Source: Paenibacillus sambharensis (GTDB taxonomy: Bacteria; Bacillota; Bacilli; Paenibacillales; Paenibacillaceae). Taken from it: a stretch of DNA of 55,927 nt. Each line of letters begins with the position of its first letter. The stretch's first letter is position 1. The notes beneath the pieces were generated by a model. That model was not told the DNA's origin, searched no databases, and was given only the letters and a program-made list of their open reading frames with translations. The DNA is taken from the NCBI RefSeq assembly GCF_003233845.1, contig NZ_QKRB01000056.1, positions 1 through 55,927 of the forward strand. Reading direction: 5' to 3'. Shown here piece after piece: positions 39,901 through 47,661 of the stretch. The position numbers and the translations under genes are program-made.

Positions 39901-41750
39901 ACCTTGTATACATCGAGTGACGGAAGAGCGTAACCTTTGTAGGAGTAGCCTCCATTAGCCGGAAATTCATCATAATCGAACATCGACTGATTCTCCCAGG
40001 CATCGCCTTCAGAATCAATCCAGCCAACATTGGCCGCGATCCAGGCCGGCTCCCAGTAGAAGAAACCAAGTCCTCTGCCGTCAGGCACTTTAGCCAAAGC
40101 GTCCATTACCGCTTTAGTTGCATCGAATTGTCCCTGAACAGTCGCAGGGAATGTCGCCCCTCCGACCAGCTGTGAAGGATTGCCAATTACATTGGCATGC
40201 GCATCGCCGTTCTTATAGCTGAACGGATAAGAAGTTTCTGCGATTACAACTTCCTTGTCATATTGAGCTGAAATAAGGTCCATTGTATTCTGAACATCTG
40301 CAAATGTCCCGTGCCAAAATGGGTAGTACGACAATCCAATAATGTCATATTCAACATTCCGGCTCTTCAACTCGCTGAAGAACCAGTTAAAAGTTCCGTA
40401 TTTGCCGCCTTCAGCCAAATGGACCATGATTTTAACATTCTCGCCGCCCTCAACTGCACGGACACCTTCTACACCACTTGTGATGTAATCGGCTGTCTTG
40501 TTAAAATCGGGGTTGCTGTTCTTGTCGTTTAACAGACCGCTGTTAATCTCGTTACCGATCTGCACCATGTCCGGCATAGCGCCTACATTCTTCAGATCCG
40601 TCAACACTTCCGTCGTGTATGACTTAACAGCCGCTTTCAGCTGCTCATGCGTATAATTTTTCCATGCAACAGGCTTCAGCTGCTGCCCCGGATGAGCCCA
40701 ATCGTCCGAATAATGGAAGTCTACCAGCAGCTTCAGGCCCTTATCCTTTACGCGCTTACCCAAACGAACAACGTCTTCCTTATTGTTGTAATAGGCGTCG
40801 CCGTGGAAATTGGTCATCTGCGGATTATTCCAGACCCGAAGGCGTACATAGTTAACGCCACGGTCCTTCAGAATATCCAGAAGGTCACGCTCTACCCCGT
40901 TGCTGTCATAATACTTACCCCCATTATCTTCAATCGCTGTCAGGGTTGAGATATCCACGCCGCGTATGAAGTCTTCGCGATAGCCGCCGACATGAACAGT
41001 TGCTTCAGGTTGTACGGAAGCCCCTTCAACCGTTCCCTGCACCGTAAAAGTGCCAGTGCCCGCGAACTGGGATGGATGTACAGCATTCCAGGATACGTTC
41101 ACCATTCCAGTAGAGCTGTCCAGGTAGTTGGCCGTCACTTGCCCTGGCAGAACGGGCGCAACCCCTGAAGATGTCGGCACTACGACCGGAGCATAGGATG
41201 TGATATCCGCTGGAGATTTAACGACGATGTTCCCCCATACTCTAAGCTCTCTAATACCAGGCCAATAGTTAGGGCCAATATAAGATTGAATCGATATGCG
41301 GACATAACGGACGTTGCTCTCGGAGAAAACATCAACGGCTGTCTGCTCCAATCCCGTGTTGGCACTCTTATCAGATGCAACACGCCAATCCTTACTGTCT
41401 GAGGATACTTCAACCAGATACTTAACTGGCCCGAACCCCCATTCACCCGGCTGATCCTTCCAATGAATCTCGGCGCCCGAAATATTGTGTGCTGAGCCCA
41501 GATCGACCATCACCCATTCAGCGGAACCGCTGATTGAACCAGAAGCTGTCCAGTGCGTATTCGTCGTGCCGTCCACGGCTTTTTCCGCAAAATTGTTGTA
41601 AGCATCCACGGAACTAGCTGTAACCGCTTTCCCTAATGCCAAGTTAACAGCCGCCGCTTCTGCTTTATACGCCGGATACACGGCAAGCTGGGCCATCACT
41701 AACGCTACTGCAAGCAGAAGACTCAGTCTTCCCTTCCTGCTCTTCATCAT
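36933..41750 (-). CDS. SLH-anchored GH53 arabinogalactan endo-beta-1,4-galactanase
   Basis: A 1605-residue surface enzyme. In order: signal peptide (1-33); F5/8-type C carbohydrate-binding domain (about 35-174); Big_4-like domain (about 178-255); GH53 catalytic domain (about 258-615) with acid/base E401 in VQIGNEINSG and nucleophile E505 in VIAETSYPF; helical FIVAR-like repeats; a second F5/8-type C domain (about 830-980); another FIVAR-like segment and an Ig-like domain; a linker of Asp-Thr, Asp-Gln and Asp-Lys repeats (about 1134-1191); an uncharacterised beta-rich domain; and three SLH repeats (about 1420-1605). It would cut galactan side chains of pectin while bound to the cell wall. It is transcribed alone, preceded by GGAGG. 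Confidence 0.93.
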   Translation of the reverse strand: MMKSRKGRLSLLLAVALVMAQLAVYPAYKAEAAAVNLALGKAVTASSVDAYNNFAEKAVDGTTNTHWTASGSISGSAEWVMVDLGSAHNISGAEIHWKDQPGEWGFGPVKYLVEVSSDSKDWRVASDKSANTGLEQTAVDVFSESNVRYVRISIQSYIGPNYWPGIRELRVWGNIVVKSPADITSYAPVVVPTSSGVAPVLPGQVTANYLDSSTGMVNVSWNAVHPSQFAGTGTFTVQGTVEGASVQPEATVHVGGYREDFIRGVDISTLTAIEDNGGKYYDSNGVERDLLDILKDRGVNYVRLRVWNNPQMTNFHGDAYYNNKEDVVRLGKRVKDKGLKLLVDFHYSDDWAHPGQQLKPVAWKNYTHEQLKAAVKSYTTEVLTDLKNVGAMPDMVQIGNEINSGLLNDKNSNPDFNKTADYITSGVEGVRAVEGGENVKIMVHLAEGGKYGTFNWFFSELKSRNVEYDIIGLSYYPFWHGTFADVQNTMDLISAQYDKEVVIAETSYPFSYKNGDAHANVIGNPSQLVGGATFPATVQGQFDATKAVMDALAKVPDGRGLGFFYWEPAWIAANVGWIDSEGDAWENQSMFDYDEFPANGGYSYKGYALPSLDVYKVGMAQAPANRMELEKWLKKAKLYTQTDVDGQSWQTLQDSVAAAQQAYSSVYTQQGVSQTVIDAAKDNLINTIAGLQVTGVNKQGLQAVITGAQSKNEADWSAFTWNNLQTALIAASAVLSDAQAPQAEVDKAAAELKAAIDSLSDVDKTALANKIAGVRVMDSSSYTRRSWAAVQTALAAAVEINDRQDVYQQQVEDVLAKLESALSELVRLQELAVGKTAAASASAGTGATGQNNTPAGALDNNSNTSWGTDKGAGSWWRVDLGQEAFIRKIEMKMWAGDIKFKVEVSNDDQNYVEVANTTSDVIVAVDPKIVLATPVTARYIKVTITSASTNWVGMMDFWAYGAFAIDKTALAAKIAEVEGKNLVEAEHTPSSWRTLQNVLADAQALMTDGEVFQADIDTAITAIDAAVNGLQPFIPFTDINYNGSERNVVVGDDFSVLIQASPAAATVETIKVTNNNPDIISFYKPSYHQESGVVWVIMRALQPGTATVTATAPGGFEKTLTVHVTARETEPGTAPGTDQPGTDQPGTDTDTDTDTDTDTDTDTEQDQDKDKDQDKDNDQDKDQDKDTETGKEQPTSTTPQQGYLPPVAPSVQTNPSQGGSASTVTLTGAMVDGRYTATADLAALRTAAAAAAGKQVTIQVPSAAEAKEVAVNLPAAWLQELKTSEVKGVVVETPGASVRVSADLIGGQNVTANSQLQIVIAGVSGDALPAAVQAQLGGNAAYDFHMTLDGQKVEWKGNKVEVTMPYTLQPGRKATGIVVYHVTEEGQLEAVNHVRYDAAAGTISFKAKHFSIYTAVHVTTGFTDIAGYSWAVDHIEGLAARGIVQGMSESEFAPQGAVTRAQFIQMLMQALGLIQKDAASSFTDVEANGWYYEAVASAQALGIVQGKPDGSFGVHEQITRQDMAVMLYKAILLTELPLAGGEAAAASFKDAGQISAYAADAVTAIQRAGIISGMGSGTFAPKATANRAQAAVIIANALNALYLQQ
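38185..38352. repeat. Hexanucleotide tandem repeats encoding the acidic linker
   Basis: Within the GH53 gene, runs of TGTCTG, TGTATC and TTGTCT-type hexamers encode (DT)n, (DK)n and (DQ)n, and the 15-base unit GCCCGGCTGGTCTGT appears twice (encoding TDQPG). Hexamers preserve the reading frame, so copy number could vary between strains without frameshift. Confidence 0.85.
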
Positions 41751-41896
41751 GACAATCCTCCCTTTAGTCTATGTGCATGCTGTCTTACTACATCTAATTA
41801 TCGTAAGCCCTGCATGAATAAGACATGGTACAAACCAAATATTTCAGCAGTTTTAACAATGCTTGCCACCGCCTGCCACCAGCCTTAGTTAAGGAT

Positions 41897-41932
41897 GGAA
41901 AAAAGCCCCTTAAACTGCGGCCTTCAGGGGAT
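41897..41932 (-). terminator. Terminator-like hairpin in the presumed GH53 leader
   Basis: On the minus strand CCCCTGAA..TTTAAGGGG is followed by CTTTTTT. No leftward gene lies upstream, so it may be an attenuator for the GH53 gene or an insulator against antisense transcription. Confidence 0.4.
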
Positions 41933-42010
41933 GCGCATATAGACACAGCACCGCATCGGCAATCCGCCTACTTGCATCAGCCCGTCGTTCCTTTCATAAT
42001 ATAAGCAGCA

Positions 42011-42030
42011 CACCTTCCTGCAGGAAGGTG
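42011..42030. promoter_or_regulatory. Perfect 20-bp palindrome upstream of the nitrilase
   Basis: CACCTTCCTGCAGGAAGGTG is a gapless perfect inverted repeat ending 17 bases before the ATG, next to the ribosome binding site. It could be an operator or a hairpin that hides the start. Confidence 0.6.
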
Positions 42031-42047
42031 ACCGACAAGGAGGGCAT

Positions 42048-42908
42048 ATGACCAAGATCCGAGTTTCTGCCGTTCAGTATCATCTGCATACCATCTCGTC
42101 CTTCGACGAGTTTGCCGCTCAATCCGAGCATTATATGAAGACCGCTGAGGAGTTCGGTGCGGAGTTCATTCTGTTTCCCGAATTCTTCACAACCCAGCTG
42201 CTGTCGATCGGAGACGGCAAGGGCAACGCCCTGACGATCAACGATCTGCCTGACTTTACAGATGCATACCGCGATCTGTTCACCCGTCTTGCCCGTGAGT
42301 CAGGCACCCATATCATCGCCGGCACCCATGTCACGCGCAAGGAAGGCAAGCTGTACAATACAGCCCACCTCTTCTACCCGGACGGCCGGATCGGCGAGCA
42401 GCCGAAGCTGCACATTACACCTACGGAAGTCACCGAATGGAACATGAAGCAGGGTGACGGGCTTGAAGTATTTGAGACGGACAAAGGAACCATCGCCATG
42501 CTCACCTGCTATGACATTGAGTTTCCCGAGATTGTCCGGATGGCCAAGGCCAAAGGCGCCGACGTTATTTTCTGCCCATCCTGTACCGATGACCGCCATG
42601 GCTTCTACCGGGTCCGCTATACCAGCCATGCCCGCGCCGTGGAAAATCAGGTCTATGTTGTCGGGACAGGCACGGTAGGCTCCCTGCCGACAGTCGATTT
42701 CATGCGGGCTAACTACGGCCAGGCGGCTGTCATAACCCCTAACGATATTCCATTCCCGCCGCGCGGCATCATGGTTGAGGGCGAGATCAATGACGATATG
42801 ATCGTCACGGCCGATCTGGACCTGCAGCTGCTGTACGAGGTGCGTGAACGCGGCTCGGTCACAACCTGGCGCGACCGCCGGACCGATTTGTACACCGACT
42901 GGAAGTAA
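42048..42908 (+). CDS. Carbon-nitrogen hydrolase (nitrilase superfamily)
   Basis: A complete 286-residue nitrilase-fold hydrolase. The triad is visible: E45 (FPEFFTTQ), K120 (QPKLHITP) and C154 (LTCYDIEFPE). The enzyme hydrolyses a C-N bond of an amide or nitrile; the substrate is unknown. In Bacillus the relative YhcX carries an N-terminal GNAT acetyltransferase fused to this kind of hydrolase. Here the hydrolase is followed by two separate GNAT genes, with a TTG start 36 bases after its stop, which looks like the split version of that fusion. AAGGAGGG precedes the ATG. Confidence 0.9.
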   Translation: MTKIRVSAVQYHLHTISSFDEFAAQSEHYMKTAEEFGAEFILFPEFFTTQLLSIGDGKGNALTINDLPDFTDAYRDLFTRLARESGTHIIAGTHVTRKEGKLYNTAHLFYPDGRIGEQPKLHITPTEVTEWNMKQGDGLEVFETDKGTIAMLTCYDIEFPEIVRMAKAKGADVIFCPSCTDDRHGFYRVRYTSHARAVENQVYVVGTGTVGSLPTVDFMRANYGQAAVITPNDIPFPPRGIMVEGEINDDMIVTADLDLQLLYEVRERGSVTTWRDRRTDLYTDWK

Positions 42909-42944
42909 GAATGCATCCGTTCCGAACACGAGAGGAGGCTGCCT

Positions 42945-43613
42945 TTGTACCGGAAAGAATTATTCGTTTATGAAGGGGACCGGCCTGTCCGGGCTGTCAT
43001 CCGCAATTACCGTGAGGAAGACTTTGAGGGCCTGATTGAAGTGCAGCAGGAATGTTTCCCTCCGCCCTTCCCGTCCGAGCTGTGGTGGAACAGGGAGCAG
43101 CTCAGCAACCACGTTAACCTGTTTCCTGAAGGGGCGCTGTGTGTGGAGATTGATGGCCGGATTGCCGGATCCATGACAGGACTGCTTACCGAATATCACG
43201 TGAACGACCCTGACCATACCTGGGAGGATGTGACCGATAACGGCTATATCCGGAATCATAATCCGCAGGGCAATACCCTGTACGTGGTCGACATTGCTGT
43301 CCGCCCTGCCTACCGCAAGCTTGGCCTTGGCAAATGGCTGATGTTCGCCATGTACGATGTTGTCGTGCACCTGGGTCTTGAACGGCTGCTGGGCGGCGGC
43401 CGAATGCCTGGCTACGGCAGCAAGGCGGAGGAGATGTCAGCCGAGCAGTATGTGGAGGCTGTGCTTAACGGGTCGCTCAAGGATCCGGTATTGTCGTTCC
43501 TGCTCCGCTGCGGGCGCATGCCAGTCAAGGTAGTTCCCGGTTATCTCGAGGACGAGCAGTCCCGGAACTACGGCACCTTGATGGAATGGCGGAATCCTTG
43601 TCTCACCGTATAA
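42945..43613 (+). CDS. GNAT family N-acetyltransferase (first)
   Basis: A 222-residue acetyltransferase. The acetyl-CoA-binding region is YVVDIAVRPAYRKLGLGKWLMFAMYDVV (Q/R-x-x-G-x-G/A type loop written here as R-K-L-G-L-G), preceded by the VRAVIRNYREEDFEGLIEVQ start. The C-terminal extension (VLSFLLRCGRMPVKVVPGYLEDEQSRNYGTLMEW) matches the N-terminal half of the fused GNAT/nitrilase proteins of Bacillus. TTG start at 42945 with GAGAGGAGG upstream. Probably works with the preceding hydrolase on the same amine or amide. Confidence 0.88.
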   Translation: MYRKELFVYEGDRPVRAVIRNYREEDFEGLIEVQQECFPPPFPSELWWNREQLSNHVNLFPEGALCVEIDGRIAGSMTGLLTEYHVNDPDHTWEDVTDNGYIRNHNPQGNTLYVVDIAVRPAYRKLGLGKWLMFAMYDVVVHLGLERLLGGGRMPGYGSKAEEMSAEQYVEAVLNGSLKDPVLSFLLRCGRMPVKVVPGYLEDEQSRNYGTLMEWRNPCLTV

Positions 43614-43658
43614 ACACTAAGCCTGCCCAGCAGGCTCTAACTTGAAGGAGGCCTTCGA

Positions 43659-44339
43659 ATGGCTAAGATGGACTATCACCGCATAACGAGTATAGAAGAC
43701 ACGCTCTTTCGCAGCATGCACGAACTGATGCAAAAGGTTTTTCCGCCTGAAGAGGTGCTGGAATATGATCTGTGGAAGGAGCCGCTGGAGGATCCAGGCA
43801 TCCGGGTATTTGTCGCCGTTCTGGATGGGCAGGTCGTCGGTGCGACGGAGTACCGCTACTACGAGGATTTCAATGTTGCGATGACGGACTTTACAATCAT
43901 TGGACAACCGGGTCTAGGCATTGGGCGCTTCCTGTGGAAAAAGCGGGAAGCTGACCTGCAGGCGCTGGCTGCCGCGAACGGCCAAGAGCTGCTCGGTATG
44001 TTCGCCGAAATCTACGACCCGTACCGGGTAGAGCATTATGAATTCGGCGGCGTTAAGCCGATGGACCCGTATGTCCGCCGCGAGGTATTGTCCCATATCG
44101 GCTACAAGCGTCTGGACTTCCCGTATGTTCACCCATCCTGGAACAATGACGGTGAAGCTGTTGAGGGTCTTGACCTTGGCTTCCTGCCGATGGACGACGA
44201 GATGGAATCGGTATCCGCTGAGCTGGTCGTTAACTTCCTGAAGCGTTACTATACCGTGCTGCCTAACAAGCCGCAGGCATGGCTGGATATGGTGGCGGGG
44301 CTGGAGAAGAAGCAGTCCGTGTCCCTGCAGCCAATCTAG
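43659..44339 (+). CDS. GNAT-like acetyltransferase (second)
   Basis: A 226-residue protein. The N-terminus (RSMHELMQKVFPPEEVLEYDLWKEPLEDPGIRVFVA) and GQVVGATEYRYYEDF are GNAT-like; the expected CoA loop is at QPGLGIGRFLWKKREADL. The C-terminal half (VRREVLSHIGYKRLDFPYVHPSW) resembles N-acyltransferase-like members of unknown substrate. It is the third gene of the operon, 45 bases after the first GNAT, with GAAGGAGG before the ATG, and ends at a strong terminator. Confidence 0.78.
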   Translation: MAKMDYHRITSIEDTLFRSMHELMQKVFPPEEVLEYDLWKEPLEDPGIRVFVAVLDGQVVGATEYRYYEDFNVAMTDFTIIGQPGLGIGRFLWKKREADLQALAAANGQELLGMFAEIYDPYRVEHYEFGGVKPMDPYVRREVLSHIGYKRLDFPYVHPSWNNDGEAVEGLDLGFLPMDDEMESVSAELVVNFLKRYYTVLPNKPQAWLDMVAGLEKKQSVSLQPI

Positions 44340-44364
44340 ATCTGTACAGATTATCGGAATAGAC

Positions 44365-44415
44365 AGAGCCCTTATCCCCCCAGCTCAAGCCGGGAGCCGG
44401 ATAAGGGCTCTTCTT
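44365..44415. terminator. Strong bidirectional terminator
   Basis: AGAGCCCTTATCC (44365-44377) pairs perfectly with GGATAAGGGCTCT (44399-44411) and is followed by TCTTATG; it closes the hydrolase operon and the convergent membrane-protein gene. Confidence 0.85.
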
Positions 44416-44426
44416 ATGCCTTCGTG

Positions 44427-45311
44427 CTACTTCCCGTCCTCGACATGATCCATATACTCGAACAAGAAGGATTGGCCATTCCGGTAAAATCGCGGATCGT
44501 ACAAGCCGAGCCGGCTGCCGTCCTCGACAATGACAACAAATGGCGACCACTCGTACAGGGTTCTCGCCTTGGGGTTGGCCGCAAACAGCTTATCAAGGTC
44601 CGCGTCCTCCTTGGAAGTGAGCACAGCCACCTCCTCCATCCCCGACCACAAGGTTCCCTTCCGGATTTCCACGATGTTATCCTGCTTGCCAATAACCGTG
44701 AATACGCCCGGAACAAAATCCGCCGAGAGCGCAATCTGCTCGTATTCCTCCTTCAGGCTGTTATGGATGGCATAGCCTTGAGAGGTCTGAATCGCCACAT
44801 GCAGTGCAATAAGCCCCCAGGCAATGCGGAATACATGATGGGAACGCCATCTGCCCCTGCCGAATTTGGCGAACAGGAAGGCTCCGCCCATAATGATCCA
44901 GAATAATACATCGACAATCGGGATCGTGCCGAAGGTTACCCGGACGGCGGAGAAGGGCTCCAGGAAACCAGTCCCCCAGGCATTGAACAGGTCGCTTACG
45001 TCATGAATCAGTACAGCTAGCGCAGCCAAGCCAAACCAGAACCATCCTCTGACCTTGAACAGAAGCCGGACAATGAGCGTAATAAGCGCAGCCCACACCG
45101 GCACAAGGAATACGGAATGCGTAATGCCTCTATGCCACATCTGATACCGGCCCTGTGTATCCCACCAGGCGGATATCACATCAATATCAGGGATCTGCGA
45201 GCCGCCGACGGCTGCCAGCAGCAGTGCGCCCTTTTCCTTGCGGGACATGCGGGTCTTATCCACTGATCCGTACAGCGTAAGACCGAATAACGTGTGGGTA
45301 ACGGTGTCCAT
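44427..45311 (-). CDS. YdjM-like membrane-bound metal-dependent hydrolase (DUF457), long form
   Basis: A 294-residue protein. MDTVTHTLFGLTLYG is the typical start with the metal-binding T-H-x-x-x-G pattern. GSQIPDIDVI and WHRGITHSVFLVPVWAALI (R-G-I-T-H-S) are the other conserved metal ligands. Four to five membrane helices follow, then a soluble C-terminal domain from about residue 190 (DFVPGVFTVIGKQDNIVEIRKGTLW). The family is annotated as metal-dependent hydrolase; activity is not well defined. It is divergent from a second, shorter family member. Confidence 0.87.
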   Translation of the reverse strand: MDTVTHTLFGLTLYGSVDKTRMSRKEKGALLLAAVGGSQIPDIDVISAWWDTQGRYQMWHRGITHSVFLVPVWAALITLIVRLLFKVRGWFWFGLAALAVLIHDVSDLFNAWGTGFLEPFSAVRVTFGTIPIVDVLFWIIMGGAFLFAKFGRGRWRSHHVFRIAWGLIALHVAIQTSQGYAIHNSLKEEYEQIALSADFVPGVFTVIGKQDNIVEIRKGTLWSGMEEVAVLTSKEDADLDKLFAANPKARTLYEWSPFVVIVEDGSRLGLYDPRFYRNGQSFLFEYMDHVEDGK

Positions 45312-45503
45312 TCTTACCTCCAGTATGTAATGCCATCTCTACAAGTCTAGTATCTCTTGGTCTAGTATACCAAGCCAGAACCAATTAGGGGATATCAAAC
45401 ATCTTCCTTATAATGGTTGCAGGCCGGTAGGCGGACAGGTTATACTTGATAGATCGAACGTATGTTTGCTGTATGATTAATATAGAATAGGATGGAAGCA
45501 AGT

Positions 45504-46151
45504 ATGAGAGGAACCACACATCTGGCAATCGGGACGGCAATCGGAGGCGCCGCTGCCGCTTATTATCCCTTCAATCCGGCGAATGCCGCTGTCTATATGG
45601 CCGTTGCCGTCATATCGGCATTAAGCGCAGACCTGGACGGTCCCAGCCTTCTGAGCCGCAGGATCGGCAAGCTGTCGAAGGTGCTGCGGTCGTTAACCTT
45701 CTGGACGGGTCTGCTATCTGCGGCCGCAGCCATTTATTTTTATTTTATCCATGACTACTATACCCCCGCTACGACTGCCGTCGCGCTGGCACTGTTTCTC
45801 CTTGGTCTTGTGATGAGGGAGGGTATAATTCGGAATACACTTGTCAGTCTGGTGGGCGCAGCCCTCCTGTATACGAGCCTGCAGTTCGATATTCAGTGGC
45901 TGCTTGGATTCGGCCTGTTCGTCGTCTGGGTCCCCTGGCTGAAGCATAGAGGCTTAAGCCATACGGCGTGGGCTCTGCTGCTCTGGATTCTCATCGGCCG
46001 CGAGCTGGAATCCGAGCTGCAGATTGCGGGGCTGACAAGGGTCGCGGCAGCTGGCTATCTGTCTCACCTGCTTGCGGATACACTCACACCGAGCGGTGTG
46101 AAATGGTTCTATCCCCTGTACAAGAAGGCAATTAAGCTGAAGGTCTGGTAA
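45504..46151 (+). CDS. YdjM-like membrane-bound metal-dependent hydrolase (DUF457), short form
   Basis: About 215 residues, starting at MRGTTHLAIGTAIGG with the same T-H ligand motif. SALSADLDGPSLLSRR (S-x-D-x-D-G) and WLKHRGLSHTAWALLLW (R-G-L-S-H-T) carry the remaining conserved metal ligands, and a C-terminal AAGYLSHLLADTLTPSGVKWFYPL completes the pattern. Six or so membrane helices. The ATG at 45504 begins the conserved sequence with GGAAG upstream; an ATG 12 bases earlier is possible. It is transcribed away from its paralog. Confidence 0.87.
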   Translation: MRGTTHLAIGTAIGGAAAAYYPFNPANAAVYMAVAVISALSADLDGPSLLSRRIGKLSKVLRSLTFWTGLLSAAAAIYFYFIHDYYTPATTAVALALFLLGLVMREGIIRNTLVSLVGAALLYTSLQFDIQWLLGFGLFVVWVPWLKHRGLSHTAWALLLWILIGRELESELQIAGLTRVAAAGYLSHLLADTLTPSGVKWFYPLYKKAIKLKVW

Positions 46152-46231
46152 CGTGTACGTTCAGCTGCCGAACATAAGTATAAGTTTTGATAAAATTCTC
46201 ATTTTTCATAAGATTCAACCAAAATTAGGGA

Positions 46232-46260
46232 TTGATAGACATTTAGTCTTCCCTTATAAT
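46232..46260 (+). promoter_or_regulatory. Sigma-A promoter of the Calx-beta-like gene
   Basis: TTGATA (46232-46237) and TATAAT (46255-46260) are separated by exactly 17 bases, 45 bases upstream of the start codon. Confidence 0.75.
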
Positions 46261-46304
46261 GAAGGTGATACAGATTGTAACATATTGTTGATGGAGGGTA
46301 TCAG

Positions 46305-47612
46305 ATGAAGAGAAGAACCGTATGGACCAGCCTGCTCACCCTACTGCTTACCGCAACGATTTTGCCAGCCGGTATCAGTGCCAATCCAGCCAGTACGAAG
46401 CCAGCAATTGAACTGTCGGGCTTCGATTACTGGAAGACAAGGATCGACTGGGAAGAAGAAGAGAAGGGATACTATGGACAGTATGAGCAGGACGGCGACC
46501 GGAGCATCCCTGTGCAGATGACCGGCGATCTCCCTGGAAACGACGAGCAAGCTATAGTCACCTACGAGGTCAAGCAGGTCCAATATACGGGAGCCATTAA
46601 GGATGCATGCGCCATTCCCACCGTCCCTCCACAGTCCGGGAAGCTTGTCTTCACCAATCAGTCACGAACAGCCAGCTTCACCATACCGATAACCGATGAC
46701 AGCCGCTCTGAATGTACAGAATATTATGTCATTACTCTAAAATCCGAAAGTGGTAACGCTTACATAAATATGCCTTATCATGAAGCGCTGCTGTATGTAT
46801 TTGACGACGATCAGGCGACCCTCTCGTTTACATCAGGCAGCTCGAAGTCAAAGCCTCTGTTTAAGGTTGCCGAGGATGGAGCCAGCCAGCGTCCGCTTAT
46901 GGTATTCACAAGCAGTATACCGGAAGGAATTATGCTGCTCGGCGACCTGCGGCAGGATGTATCGGCAGACTTGTCCTTTATCGACTGCTGTGCCACGAAG
47001 GGTGTAGACTACAAGCCGCTCCGTGACAAAATCACCTTTCGCAAGATCGTCTTTGAACGCGGCAAAGAATACACCTATTACGACAACCCTTTCATCTTCC
47101 ATGAGCCTCACCGCTTTCCTGTCATTCAGCGAAGAGATTTATTTACCGTTATCGATGACCAGGAAGTAGAGAAGAAGGACGAAGTGTTCAAGATCACGCT
47201 TGCTAACCCGGTCAATGCCAAGCTTGGTTCCCACAAGACAGGCTACGTGGCCATCGTGGACAACGACAAGCCCTGCTTCAAGTTCGACATGCAGGTTATA
47301 AATGCCAATCAATGGACTCAGCAAGCAGCATTCACCATCTCCCGCAACAGCGCAGAGGGCAGTGCCAAAGCATTGGTTCGTACGCGGTTGGATGATACCA
47401 CCAATGTGAGTAATGATCTGGTTGCCCTGCCTGGGGTTGATTTTGTAGCCTTGGAGCAGTGGGTGGAATTTGCTCCGGGAGAAACGACGAAGACGGTGTA
47501 CGTCCAGACGATCGGCCACAATTCCACCAAGTGGGGTAAGCTCTTCTACCTGGAGCTCCTCCAGCCTTCGAAAGGCTACTCCGTTCTGAATGAAGCTTTG
47601 GTTCGTATGTAA
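46305..47612 (+). CDS. Secreted Calx-beta-like protein
   Basis: A 435-residue exported protein. Signal peptide to about residue 27 (LPAGISAN). The rest is about three Calx-beta-like or Na/Ca-exchanger-like sandwich repeats: each has an acidic or polar strand set, an F-T-x-x-x-x-x-x-F-x-I-P-I-x-D-D type edge (ASFTIPITDDSR), and a closing x-Y-V-x-I-x-D-N/D-D (ALLYVFDDDQA, GYVAIVDNDKP). Such repeats bind calcium and occur in adhesins and surface proteins. Cysteines (ACAIP, SFIDCC) are unusual for a secreted protein here and might form disulfides. No cell-wall anchor. It precedes a convergent SLH peptidase gene. Confidence 0.75.
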   Translation: MKRRTVWTSLLTLLLTATILPAGISANPASTKPAIELSGFDYWKTRIDWEEEEKGYYGQYEQDGDRSIPVQMTGDLPGNDEQAIVTYEVKQVQYTGAIKDACAIPTVPPQSGKLVFTNQSRTASFTIPITDDSRSECTEYYVITLKSESGNAYINMPYHEALLYVFDDDQATLSFTSGSSKSKPLFKVAEDGASQRPLMVFTSSIPEGIMLLGDLRQDVSADLSFIDCCATKGVDYKPLRDKITFRKIVFERGKEYTYYDNPFIFHEPHRFPVIQRRDLFTVIDDQEVEKKDEVFKITLANPVNAKLGSHKTGYVAIVDNDKPCFKFDMQVINANQWTQQAAFTISRNSAEGSAKALVRTRLDDTTNVSNDLVALPGVDFVALEQWVEFAPGETTKTVYVQTIGHNSTKWGKLFYLELLQPSKGYSVLNEALVRM

Positions 47613-47652
47613 AAAAGTCCCCGGCGGCTGTACGCTGCCGGGGACTTCTTTG
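47613..47652. terminator. Bidirectional terminator
   Basis: AAGTCCCCGGC (47615-47625) pairs perfectly with GCCGGGGACTT (47637-47647), flanked by A-runs and followed by CTTTG. Confidence 0.85.
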
Positions 47653-47661
47653 TTAAACTGA

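Larger units (their letters stand above)
41751..42047. other. Divergent region between GH53 and nitrilase genes
   Basis: Holds the GH53 ribosome binding site at the left, a minus-strand terminator-like hairpin at 41900-41930 in what would be the GH53 leader, and a perfect 20-bp palindrome just before the nitrilase gene. No ORF. Confidence 0.5.
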
